A DNA stretch of 64,000 nt, taken from NCBI RefSeq assembly GCF_051486985.1, contig NZ_JAHVDV010000015.1:1-64000 (forward strand), given 5' to 3'. The DNA is from CBFFRJ01 sp051486985. GTDB taxonomy: Bacteria; Pseudomonadota; Gammaproteobacteria; Enterobacterales; Enterobacteriaceae. Under the pieces are notes generated by a model. It saw nothing but the letters and a program-made list of their open reading frames with translations, did not search any database and was not told the DNA's origin. Shown piece after piece: positions 8,346-15,954 of the stretch. Every line of letters starts with the position of its first letter. Position 1 is the first letter of the stretch. The position numbers and the translations under genes are program-made.

Positions 8346-9707
8346 TACCCCTTTGATAGCCTGCTCGACCTCAAAGCGGTTAGTGACTTTACTGTCGATT
8401 TTTACATAGGCGCTGCGCTCTTGTGCGACCACCAGCACATCATTGATGCCAGCCGCTGCGCGTAAGCGCTGTTCCAGTGCCGCATCAAGCACCACATCGT
8501 CAGGAATTTCGATGCGCAGGCTGCTGACATACGGGGGCTCCTGCATCGTGCTGGCCACCAGCAGCCAGACCATCGCCAGCAGCGCGCCGGCCAGAAATAC
8601 GGTTTGTGAATCGAACCAGCCGTCCACCCAGCCGCCCAGTGCGCCACCAATGGCTACGCCAATAAACTGGCTGGTGGAGTAAATGCCCATCGCAGTACCT
8701 TTGTAGCCTGCCGGCGCTTCTTTGCTGATAAGGGAAGGCAGGAGCGCTTCCATCAGGTTGAAGGCGACAAAGAAAATCTGTACTCCCAGCACCTGTTCCC
8801 AGAAGTGCGGTCCCGCTCCCCAGAGCACGATCTCCGCAATCAGCAGCAGCGCTACACAAAACAAGAACACGCGCTTCATGCGCCGCTTAACTTCAGCATA
8901 AATGATGAAAGGCACGACCGACACAAAGGACACCAGCATGGTGAACAGATAAATTTTCCAGTGATTGGCTGCGGCGAAACCGGCGGCCTCAAGCTGACCG
9001 GGCAGGGCAACAAAGGTCGACATCAACAGGATGTGCAGACACATAATGCCAAAATTCAGTTTGAGCAGCCGGGGGCTTGCAATGACCTGGCTAAAGCAGC
9101 CTTTGACCATTCCAGAATCCCGGTTCAGTACGTGGTGCTCGCTGTTGGGGACGACCCATAGCGTTAACAGAATGCCCGCACTTGCCAGGGCTGCAATCAT
9201 CCAGAACAGGGCGTGCAGACCGAGCTGGTGGGTAATGATTGGCCCCAGTACCATTGCGATAGCGAAGGTGACGCCGAAGCTGACGCCAATAAACGCCATT
9301 GCCTTGGTACGGTTTTGCTCACGGGTTAAATCAGAAAGGAGTGCCATCACGGCGGCCGCAATGGCCCCCGAACCCTGCAAGGCCCGCCCCAGAATAATTC
9401 CCCAGATGGAGTCAGAAAGCGCCGCAATCACGCTGCCCAGGACAAAAATCGCCAGCCCTCCAATAATCAGCGGTTTACGACCAATACGGTCAGAGAGCAA
9501 ACCGAAAGGAATCTGGAATACCGCCTGCGCCAGGCCATAGATGCCAATGGCAAGGCCTATTAAGGCTTCACTGGCACCCTGTAAGGCCATGCCGTACGTG
9601 GTCAGAACGGGCAGGACCATAAACATGCCAAGCATGCGCAACGAGAAAACAGTCCCTAAACCCCAGGTTGCGCGCAACTCGCCTGGTGTCATTTTATTAT
9701 CGTTCAT
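8343..9707 (-). CDS. yajR: major facilitator transporter YajR
   Basis: Inner-membrane drug/proton antiporter-type MFS protein of 12 helices plus a C-terminal ferredoxin-like YAM domain (about residues 390-454, containing YVKIDSKVTNRFEVEQAI). The MFS motif A, GLLSDRIGRKPLI, follows the second helix. The E. coli protein is structurally known but its substrate is not established. The start MNDNKMTPGE at 9707 gives 454 residues, equal to E. coli; nine upstream in-frame residues were excluded. It is monocistronic, convergent with yajQ. Confidence 0.95.
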   Translation of the reverse strand: MNDNKMTPGELRATWGLGTVFSLRMLGMFMVLPVLTTYGMALQGASEALIGLAIGIYGLAQAVFQIPFGLLSDRIGRKPLIIGGLAIFVLGSVIAALSDSIWGIILGRALQGSGAIAAAVMALLSDLTREQNRTKAMAFIGVSFGVTFAIAMVLGPIITHQLGLHALFWMIAALASAGILLTLWVVPNSEHHVLNRDSGMVKGCFSQVIASPRLLKLNFGIMCLHILLMSTFVALPGQLEAAGFAAANHWKIYLFTMLVSFVSVVPFIIYAEVKRRMKRVFLFCVALLLIAEIVLWGAGPHFWEQVLGVQIFFVAFNLMEALLPSLISKEAPAGYKGTAMGIYSTSQFIGVAIGGALGGWVDGWFDSQTVFLAGALLAMVWLLVASTMQEPPYVSSLRIEIPDDVVLDAALEQRLRAAAGINDVLVVAQERSAYVKIDSKVTNRFEVEQAIKGV

Positions 9708-9833
9708 TACCACCTCATTTCGAATGCAGGCCATAGTGTAGGCGGGGTGGTGTACACGGTAAACAGATGTTTGTTTAATAGTTATTACAAGGCTGTAACG
9801 GCGCAGTGAGACCAGTGGCCTTCCTGGTGGGGA

Positions 9834-10829
9834 TTACTGGCGAGTGCGTGTTATCAGGCGCATATTGACCCGGATGGTCTCTTTCACCGGGTTGCCTTCA
9901 ATGGCAGATTGCATCACCTGGAAAGCATTCTCAGCCCAGGTGTCTTCGTCCTGCTGCATCGACCAGACGTTGTTGGCGAGAAAACCTAACATCGGGTGTT
10001 CGTCAAAGGTACCTATGTTGATGTCGACAGGAATGATCCCCAGTTTGGCGCGAATAGCGTGAATCGCCCCTTCAAGCACCGGCAGTGACGAGGCAATAAA
10101 CGCCTGCGGCACGCCGTGCTTTTCGATGAGTTGCATCATCAGGTGATGCCCTTCTTCAGGGGAATTCTCCGGTCCTTCGCAAACCCACTGCTGGTGGTCG
10201 ATACGGCTCTCTTTGAGCGCCGTCAGGTAGCCCTGTAAGCGGTCGTTAATACTGGGCAGGGCGGTATCGCCTACCAAAAACCACACCGGCGTTTTACCTG
10301 TTGCCAGCAGGCTGCGGGTCAGGGTTTCACCGCCATCGGTGTTATTACTTTCCACCAGAGCGTTATCCGTAAAGCGAAAATCCCGGTCCAGCAGCACCAG
10401 TGGTTTTTTTACCTGCTGCAGGTGATGCTGCTGGTTTTCCAGTGTTGAAGGCACAACGAAAAGACCGTCGACATTCCTTGCCATCATGGCGTGAACGAGC
10501 TGATTTTCATAATCCACATCGTCGTACGAGCAGCTGATCGCCAGTTGATAACCTGAGCGGCGACAGCGTAACTCGAGCTTCTCTGCCAGGGTGGCAAAGA
10601 AGACATTCGAGATGTTAGGAACAATCAGCCCGAGTGTCTCCGTTTTGTTGAGCTTGAGGCTGCGTGCCGAATGGTTCAACGTATAGCCATAACGCTCGAC
10701 GTGTTCATTGATGCGTGTCTGCGTTTTCTCACTGATACGATACTGCTCTGCCTTACCTCCCAGCACCAGACGTACCGTGGTGATGGACAAGTTCAGATCG
10801 TTGGCTATCTGTTCAACGGTTTTTGCCAT
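9834..10829 (-). CDS. LacI-family regulator of the fucosidase operon (Cra/ScrR type)
   Basis: DNA-binding repressor of 331 residues. The N-terminal helix-turn-helix (about 4-25, VEQIANDLNLSITTVRLVL) and hinge are followed by a sugar-binding periplasmic-binding-protein fold starting at TLGLIVPNISN. The wording GKAEQYRISEKT, then Y.LN..ARSL, is like Cra/FruR and ScrR rather than LacI or GalR. The start at 10829 is preferred over 10850 because a GAGG sits nine bases before it. It is the third gene after the transporter and fucosidase on the same strand, 56 bases behind the fucosidase, and probably controls that operon. The effector is unknown; fucose or a fucoside is a guess from context. Confidence 0.88.
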   Translation of the reverse strand: MAKTVEQIANDLNLSITTVRLVLGGKAEQYRISEKTQTRINEHVERYGYTLNHSARSLKLNKTETLGLIVPNISNVFFATLAEKLELRCRRSGYQLAISCSYDDVDYENQLVHAMMARNVDGLFVVPSTLENQQHHLQQVKKPLVLLDRDFRFTDNALVESNNTDGGETLTRSLLATGKTPVWFLVGDTALPSINDRLQGYLTALKESRIDHQQWVCEGPENSPEEGHHLMMQLIEKHGVPQAFIASSLPVLEGAIHAIRAKLGIIPVDINIGTFDEHPMLGFLANNVWSMQQDEDTWAENAFQVMQSAIEGNPVKETIRVNMRLITRTRQ

Positions 10830-10885
10830 CTCCCGGCACCTCATTCCCATCCAAAAAAGAAAAACATGTCGACTGTAATTCTGCT

Positions 10886-12250
10886 CTATCGACTCAGCCT
10901 GAAGGTGTAAGCGTACTCCAGGCCAAGATCGAACCGCCAGGGCAGCGGGTGCAAAATGAGAGTGCCCTCGGCAATATCGAACGGTACGTCAATTTCCTCG
11001 CCCCGGCAGAGCAGGGTACAAGTGCGCGGTGCCTCCCCATCAGTGAGCTGAAGGCGCAGCGCGTCCGTTGGCCACTCGGTTGTTATCAGGTAGTCACTGT
11101 CGCCTTTGCAGGTGAACGCACAATGGGGATTGTTACTTTTCAGGCGCGTGCAGATATCACTGCCATAAATCGCGTCACCGTTGACCTCCATCCAGCGGCC
11201 AATATCCCGTAAGCGTTCCTGTTGCAGCGTTGGAATACGTCCGTCCGCTGTCGGCCCCACATTTAACAGGAAGTTACCGCCTTTGGAGACGATGCCGATC
11301 AACTGATTAATCAACGCCTGCGAAGTGCAATAATCCTCCAGTTGCTCCGCGCGGTTAAAGCCGTATGACTTGCCGATACCCCGGCTCTCTTCCCACGGAT
11401 GATGGACGCCAAAGCCCTCTTTATCGTTGTACTCGGTGCTGTAGTAGTCGCCGTGTTCACCAGGCATGCCTTTAAAGAAGCGGTCATTCACCACCACTTC
11501 ATCTTTATTAGGTGCTTCGTTGTAGAGCCAGGAGAGGAAGGGTTTGGTCTGGCTGTATTCTTCGCTGAGATCCCACTCGCCGCCGTCAGAGAAAATCAGG
11601 CACGGGGCGTAGTTTTGCACCAGCTCTTTCAGTTGCGGAATCAGAATTTCATCCGGGTATTTTTCCTCAGGGATACCGAACTTTTCGCGGTCACGCTGCG
11701 GCACAAAATAGCCGCCTTCCGGGCGGTGGCTCCAGTTGGTTTCCCAGTCGATGATGGAGTAATAGATGCCCATCTTCAGACCGCTGTCGCGTACCGCATG
11801 GGTGATGTCGCCGAGCAGGTCGCGTTTTGGCCCAATATCCCCGCTGTTCCAGTTCGCTTTATGCGGATTTTTTGTCGGCCACAAACAGAAACCGTCGTGA
11901 TGCTTGGTGGTCAGCACTACATACTTAGCGCCAGAGGCTTTAAACAATTCCGCCCAGGCGTCAGGCTGGAAAAGTTCGGCTTTGAACTGCGGAGCAAAAT
12001 CGCGGTACAGGAAATCTTTCCCGTAATGCTTTTGGTGAAAGTCATCATCATTATTGCGGTAATTGCCGTAAACGCTGGCGTAATACCACTCGGCGTAAGA
12101 GCCAAACAGGGAGTTATCAATTTTACGCCACGCCGGAACCGAGAAGACGCCCCAGTGGATGAAAATGCCGAATTTTGCGTCGTTATACCATTCCGGCATC
12201 TCGCGGCTGTCGAGGCTCGCCCAGTCTGGCGTGTAGGTCTTATTACTCAT
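10886..12250 (-). CDS. alpha-L-fucosidase, GH29, cytoplasmic
   Basis: Retaining exo-fucosidase of glycoside hydrolase family 29, 454 residues, with no signal peptide (it begins MSNKTYTPDWASL), so it should act on imported fucosides. Family landmarks: WYNDAKFGIFIHWGV at 21-35, TKHHDGFCLWPT, and the nucleophile aspartate in IFSDGGEWD. The segment FLSWLYNEAP..DEVVVNDR is close to the animal enzymes, which points to the GH29-A type. The start overlaps the transporter stop by eight bases (ATGAGTAA), so translation is coupled. No fucose isomerase, kinase or aldolase genes are in the window; released fucose would rely on enzymes elsewhere. Confidence 0.93.
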   Translation of the reverse strand: MSNKTYTPDWASLDSREMPEWYNDAKFGIFIHWGVFSVPAWRKIDNSLFGSYAEWYYASVYGNYRNNDDDFHQKHYGKDFLYRDFAPQFKAELFQPDAWAELFKASGAKYVVLTTKHHDGFCLWPTKNPHKANWNSGDIGPKRDLLGDITHAVRDSGLKMGIYYSIIDWETNWSHRPEGGYFVPQRDREKFGIPEEKYPDEILIPQLKELVQNYAPCLIFSDGGEWDLSEEYSQTKPFLSWLYNEAPNKDEVVVNDRFFKGMPGEHGDYYSTEYNDKEGFGVHHPWEESRGIGKSYGFNRAEQLEDYCTSQALINQLIGIVSKGGNFLLNVGPTADGRIPTLQQERLRDIGRWMEVNGDAIYGSDICTRLKSNNPHCAFTCKGDSDYLITTEWPTDALRLQLTDGEAPRTCTLLCRGEEIDVPFDIAEGTLILHPLPWRFDLGLEYAYTFRLSR

Positions 12251-13700
12251 GAATCACATCCCCTTCGTGTTGATGTACGTCCGTTTTCGCGATGCACAAA
12301 CCCGTAACCGCGTAGAAACCTGCAATAATCAGCCCCGCATAACATTGCACGGCCCATAGCGCATAGTCGAGAGTCGGCACGCCGAGGGTGGCAGCCATAA
12401 ATACCCCGGCGGCCGTCCATGGGATCAGCGGCTCGATAACGGTGGCGGAGTCTTCGACGGTGCGGGAGATATTTTTACGGTGCAGCCCATTGTTTTCAAA
12501 AGCTTTGCGGAACAATTCTGACGGCAGAAGGCAGGCGATATTGTTATTACCTGTTGCGGCAATCAGCGCCACACAAGCGGCAATGGTTGAGAAGATAAGA
12601 CCGGCGGCGCTTTTCACAATGCGGGTAAAGTAATTGATGATGGTGTCCAGTGCCTGGGTCAGCGAGAGTGGACCGGCAAAGGAGAAGGCGCAAAGGATAA
12701 CTAGGATAAGCGGCATCATGGAGGCCACACCACCGCGTTCAAGCAGGCTGCGAATGGTCTCTGGCACCGCTTGTGGCTGCCCTGGCAGCACACTGACGCT
12801 AAATCCAGACACCCACACGTTCAGGTTTTCGATAATCCCGATCCCTTGGGTAAAGTACGAAATGGCAATCGAAATGGCAGTGGCAAACAGCAGTACGGGG
12901 ATCACCGGTTTTTTCATCAGGGCGCCCGCCAGCACGATAAAGATCGGCACGGCGAGGATCCAGTGAGTGTGGTACAGCGCGTGAATCTGATCCACCGTTT
13001 GCTGAGCAGAATCGACATTGCCCACTGTCGCGTTGTTGTTCAAGCCAATGACAAAATAGACCACCGCCGAAATGAGATACGCTGGAATCGTGGTTTTTGA
13101 CAGGTGCTTGATGTGCTCGTAGAGATCGAGATTATTAACGATCGCCGCAAAGTTAGATGATCCGCTTAACGGTGAGATCTTGTCGCCAAAATAGGCACCG
13201 CCAACGATTGCGCCCGCTACCGCAGCCAGATTGGCATCGAGACCGTGGGCAACGCCCATCAGCGCAACGCCAATGGTTCCGGCGGAGCCCCAGGAGGTGC
13301 CGGTGCAGGTGGCAACAATGCTGGTGACAATAAAGGCGATGAATACAATGTACTGTGGGTTAATGATTTTCAGACCGATGGTAATCAGATAGGGAATGGT
13401 GCCGGAACTCATCCAGACACCAATGACCCCACCGACGCACATCACAATCATTAAAGAGGGGAGGGCCTGAGCAAATTTTTGCACGATTTCATCGATGATT
13501 TCCTGGAACGTATGCCCGAGCCAGAGTGCAACAAACGAGATAGCCACCGCAGTAATGCACAGCAGCGCCTCCAGTTTTATCTCCAGTAGCGTGTAGCCCA
13601 GGATAATAAAGAGTAATGATGCGCCGAGTAGCAGAAAAGAGGCCGGGAGGCCCAACTGCTTCATAACAGGTTTCTGTATAGGTTCTGATGTTACAGACAT
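12243..13700 (-). CDS. NhaC-family transporter (annotated type: Na+/H+ antiporter)
   Basis: Polytopic inner-membrane protein of 485 residues with about a dozen hydrophobic helices. Features typical of NhaC antiporters are the central CTGTSWGSAGTIGVAL, then GGAYFGDKISPLSGSSNFA, and near the C-terminus ATGNNNIACLLPSELFR and EDSATVIEPLIPW. The start MSVTSEPIQKPV at 13700 is chosen because the upstream in-frame stretch is polar and unlike the family. It is the first gene of an operon with the fucosidase and the LacI-type regulator. NhaC proteins exchange Na+ for H+ (some exchange malate/lactate), so here it might be a fucoside importer or supply ion balance; that is inference from coupling only. 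Confidence 0.88.
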   Translation of the reverse strand: MSVTSEPIQKPVMKQLGLPASFLLLGASLLFIILGYTLLEIKLEALLCITAVAISFVALWLGHTFQEIIDEIVQKFAQALPSLMIVMCVGGVIGVWMSSGTIPYLITIGLKIINPQYIVFIAFIVTSIVATCTGTSWGSAGTIGVALMGVAHGLDANLAAVAGAIVGGAYFGDKISPLSGSSNFAAIVNNLDLYEHIKHLSKTTIPAYLISAVVYFVIGLNNNATVGNVDSAQQTVDQIHALYHTHWILAVPIFIVLAGALMKKPVIPVLLFATAISIAISYFTQGIGIIENLNVWVSGFSVSVLPGQPQAVPETIRSLLERGGVASMMPLILVILCAFSFAGPLSLTQALDTIINYFTRIVKSAAGLIFSTIAACVALIAATGNNNIACLLPSELFRKAFENNGLHRKNISRTVEDSATVIEPLIPWTAAGVFMAATLGVPTLDYALWAVQCYAGLIIAGFYAVTGLCIAKTDVHQHEGDVIHE

Positions 13701-14073
13701 GACTATCCTCGCTGAATGCCTGGCCGTCTTAAGGTGTTGTTGTGTTTTGCCGCACGCTGAGCGTACTGGCTGATTGTTTTTATTAAGATTTCCCTTTCTT
13801 CGACAAGCTGCCTGCCTTAGCCCGGCAGGTTGGCTCATCGCGTGTGAAATACATTTCCGGTGTGCAAAACTAAGGTAACCATTTTTTCATAATGATTGCT
13901 AACTCGAATTAGCAAGCATAGTTAAAAGCTATTTTAGCGGACGGCATTCACCAACGGCTTTTCGCTCAAACTGTGATGGGCCGCAAGCGTTGCACCGATA
14001 TAAAGCAAATATGTGATAAGAGAAAGTGATGACGAGAAGGGAAGGAGCGAACAGTAGGGCTGAATTGCAGGCA
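13701..14073. other. regulatory region upstream of the transporter-fucosidase operon
   Basis: About 370 non-coding bases between the transporter start and the cyo terminator. It holds the candidate LacI-family operator at 13896-13915 (listed separately) and an imperfect dyad GCCTGCC..GGCAGG near 13810-13830 in what would be the 5' untranslated region of the operon. I do not see a convincing -35/-10 pair, and no open frame here is supported. Confidence 0.4.
13896..13915. promoter_or_regulatory. candidate operator for the adjacent LacI-family regulator
   Basis: The 20-base TTGCTAACTCGAATTAGCAA is a palindrome with a single mismatch between half-sites and a central CG, the geometry of LacI-family operators. 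The pattern GCTAA..CG..TTAGC resembles the sites of Cra/ScrR-type regulators, the subgroup to which the neighbouring gene belongs. It lies about 195 bases upstream of the transporter start, so either the leader is long or the promoter is nearby. No second copy was seen next to the regulator gene. Confidence 0.6.
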
Positions 14074-14103
14074 TAAAAAAACCGGGTTAAAACCCGGTTT
14101 TTA
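14074..14103. terminator. terminator of the cyo operon
   Basis: Strong hairpin AAACCGGGTT / AACCCGGTTT with A-run and T-run on either side, eleven bases past the cyoE stop on the minus strand. It is symmetric and could work in both directions. Confidence 0.9.
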
Positions 14104-14114
14104 CAACATGAGAC

Positions 14115-15002
14115 TTACCAGACGTAGGTCAGCAGGCTATGCGAGTCAGGAACCATAAAATCCACTGACATCATCACGCTCAGGGCGGTAATGGCGATGA
14201 TGGAGAAGCCGAACAGTTTACGTGCCCAGACTTTATCATCTTCAACTTTGTAACCGCGCAGCGCCATACCCAGCCACCAGACGCTCACCGCTGCCGCGAC
14301 GATCAGATACTTGTACCCGGCATAACCACCCAGAGAAAGCATCAAGGTCGCCACCGCGAAGGCGATGATATAAAGCGTGATGTGGTTTTTAGCCACCGAG
14401 ATACCTTTCACCACCGGCAGAACCGGGATGTTGGCCGCCTGATAATCTTTGAAGCGGAAAATGGCAATCGCGTAAGAGTGCGGCATCTGCCAGAGGCTAA
14501 AAATAGCCAGCAGAATGGCAGCGCCACTGTCGAAGTTACCGGTGACGGCGCAGTAGCCAATCACTGGCGGCGCAGCGCCAGAGAGTGAACCGATCAGCGT
14601 GCCGTAGACCGAGTGGCGTTTCATGTACAGGCTATAGATGCCCACATAAACCACAAAGCCCATCACCCCCAGCCAGCAGGCCAGGGGATTTGCACCAAAC
14701 CACAGCAGCATAAAGCCAGCAATACCCAACAAGGCAGCGTACGCCAGCGAGACTTTTGGCGAAATCAGACCCCGAACCAGTACGCGGTTTTTCGTCCGTT
14801 CCATCTTTTTATCAATGTCACGGTCAATGTAGTTGTTAAATACACAACCCGAGGCGACAACCAGTGACACACCCAACAGGGTGCAGGCGAAGAGGGGATA
14901 GTCAATATGGCCTTTTGAGGCCAACAGGAACCCCCCGATCACCGAGATCAGGTTGCCAAAAATGATGCCAGGCTTCGTTACTTGCAGGTATTGCTTAAAC
15001 AT
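14115..15002 (-). CDS. cyoE: heme O synthase (protoheme IX farnesyltransferase)
   Basis: Integral-membrane UbiA-family prenyltransferase that adds the farnesyl chain (made by IspA) to protoheme to form heme O, the cofactor of the CyoB high-spin site. It has 295 residues from MFKQYLQVTKPG. The prenyl-diphosphate motif NYIDRDIDKKMERT and second loop are present, with about nine hydrophobic helices. An in-frame start at 15047 would add 15 residues that overlap cyoD and are not in the family. Last gene of cyoABCDE. Confidence 0.97.
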   Translation of the reverse strand: MFKQYLQVTKPGIIFGNLISVIGGFLLASKGHIDYPLFACTLLGVSLVVASGCVFNNYIDRDIDKKMERTKNRVLVRGLISPKVSLAYAALLGIAGFMLLWFGANPLACWLGVMGFVVYVGIYSLYMKRHSVYGTLIGSLSGAAPPVIGYCAVTGNFDSGAAILLAIFSLWQMPHSYAIAIFRFKDYQAANIPVLPVVKGISVAKNHITLYIIAFAVATLMLSLGGYAGYKYLIVAAAVSVWWLGMALRGYKVEDDKVWARKLFGFSIIAITALSVMMSVDFMVPDSHSLLTYVW

Positions 15003-15013
15003 ACTCGCCGCTC

Positions 15014-15340
15014 TTAGTGAACCATCATGTTGTAGTTCAGGTTCCACATAATCCAGATGGAGCCGACTACCAGGATAGCGATGATAATCACGGTAAAGAC
15101 AAAGGCCGTCATATTCCAGCCTTCGTCAGACTTGGTGTTCATGTGCAGGAAGCAAGACAGATGCACCAGAATCTGAATCACCGCAGTCACCAGGATCGTA
15201 CCCAGAATAACACCGTGAGATGCCGATCCGTTCATCACCATCCAGAACGGAATGACCGTCAGGATGATCGACAGGATGAAACCTGTCATGTAGGTTTTTA
15301 CGCTGCCATGGGAAGCGCCATGATCGTTAGAATGACTCAT
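15014..15340 (-). CDS. cyoD: cytochrome bo3 ubiquinol oxidase subunit IV
   Basis: Small inner-membrane subunit of cytochrome bo3 with three transmembrane helices, 108 residues (109 in E. coli). The charged N-terminus MSHSNDHGASHGSVKTY and the motif HLSCFLHMN are conserved. Its start codon overlaps the cyoC stop by one base (TAATG), indicating coupling. It assists CuB binding and assembly of subunit I. Confidence 0.96.
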   Translation of the reverse strand: MSHSNDHGASHGSVKTYMTGFILSIILTVIPFWMVMNGSASHGVILGTILVTAVIQILVHLSCFLHMNTKSDEGWNMTAFVFTVIIIAILVVGSIWIMWNLNYNMMVH

Positions 15341-15954
15341 TACATCGCCCCCATCAGATAGACAACAGAGAACACGCAGATCCACACTACGTCCAGGAAG
15401 TGCCAGAACAGGCTCAGGCACATGATACGGGTGCGGTTAGTGCTGGTCAGGCCGCGACGGGATACCTGGAACATCAGTACCGCCATCCAGATGAGACCAG
15501 AGGTCACGTGCAGACCGTGGGTGCCGACCAGCGCGAAGAACGCGGAGAGGAAGCCACTACGATCCGGACCAAAACCTTCCATAATCAGATGATGGAATTC
15601 ATAGATTTCCATCCCGATAAAGCCCGCACCAAACAACCAGGTCAACGCCAGCCAGGAGACAACCTGGCTTTTGTTGTTTTTGTACATGGCGATAGCCGCC
15701 ATGCCGTAGGTGATGGAGCTGAACAACAGCAGTGCGGTTTCTACCAACACGAACGGCAGTTCAAAAATGTCCTTGCCGGTCGGGCCGCCTGCAGTGCCGT
15801 TCACCAGAACGGCATAGGTTGCGAATAAGCAACAGAACAGAATGCAGTCGCTCATCAGGTAGATCCAGAAACCGAAGACTTTCATCGGCCCTGTATCATG
15901 GTGCCCATGCTCGTGCGCGTGGGCAGTGTCATGCGTCAGAGTATCAGTTGCCAT
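15340..15954 (-). CDS. cyoC: cytochrome bo3 ubiquinol oxidase subunit III
   Basis: Five-helix subunit III of the heme-copper oxidase, 204 residues as in E. coli. It starts with a histidine-rich cytoplasmic segment (MATDTLTHDTAHAHEHGHHD), and the first helix begins at about residue 28. The gene overlaps the end of cyoB by 11 bases and the start of cyoD by one base, so the whole operon is translationally linked. Subunit III stabilises the complex and is not itself a redox site. Confidence 0.97.
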   Translation of the reverse strand: MATDTLTHDTAHAHEHGHHDTGPMKVFGFWIYLMSDCILFCCLFATYAVLVNGTAGGPTGKDIFELPFVLVETALLLFSSITYGMAAIAMYKNNKSQVVSWLALTWLFGAGFIGMEIYEFHHLIMEGFGPDRSGFLSAFFALVGTHGLHVTSGLIWMAVLMFQVSRRGLTSTNRTRIMCLSLFWHFLDVVWICVFSVVYLMGAM

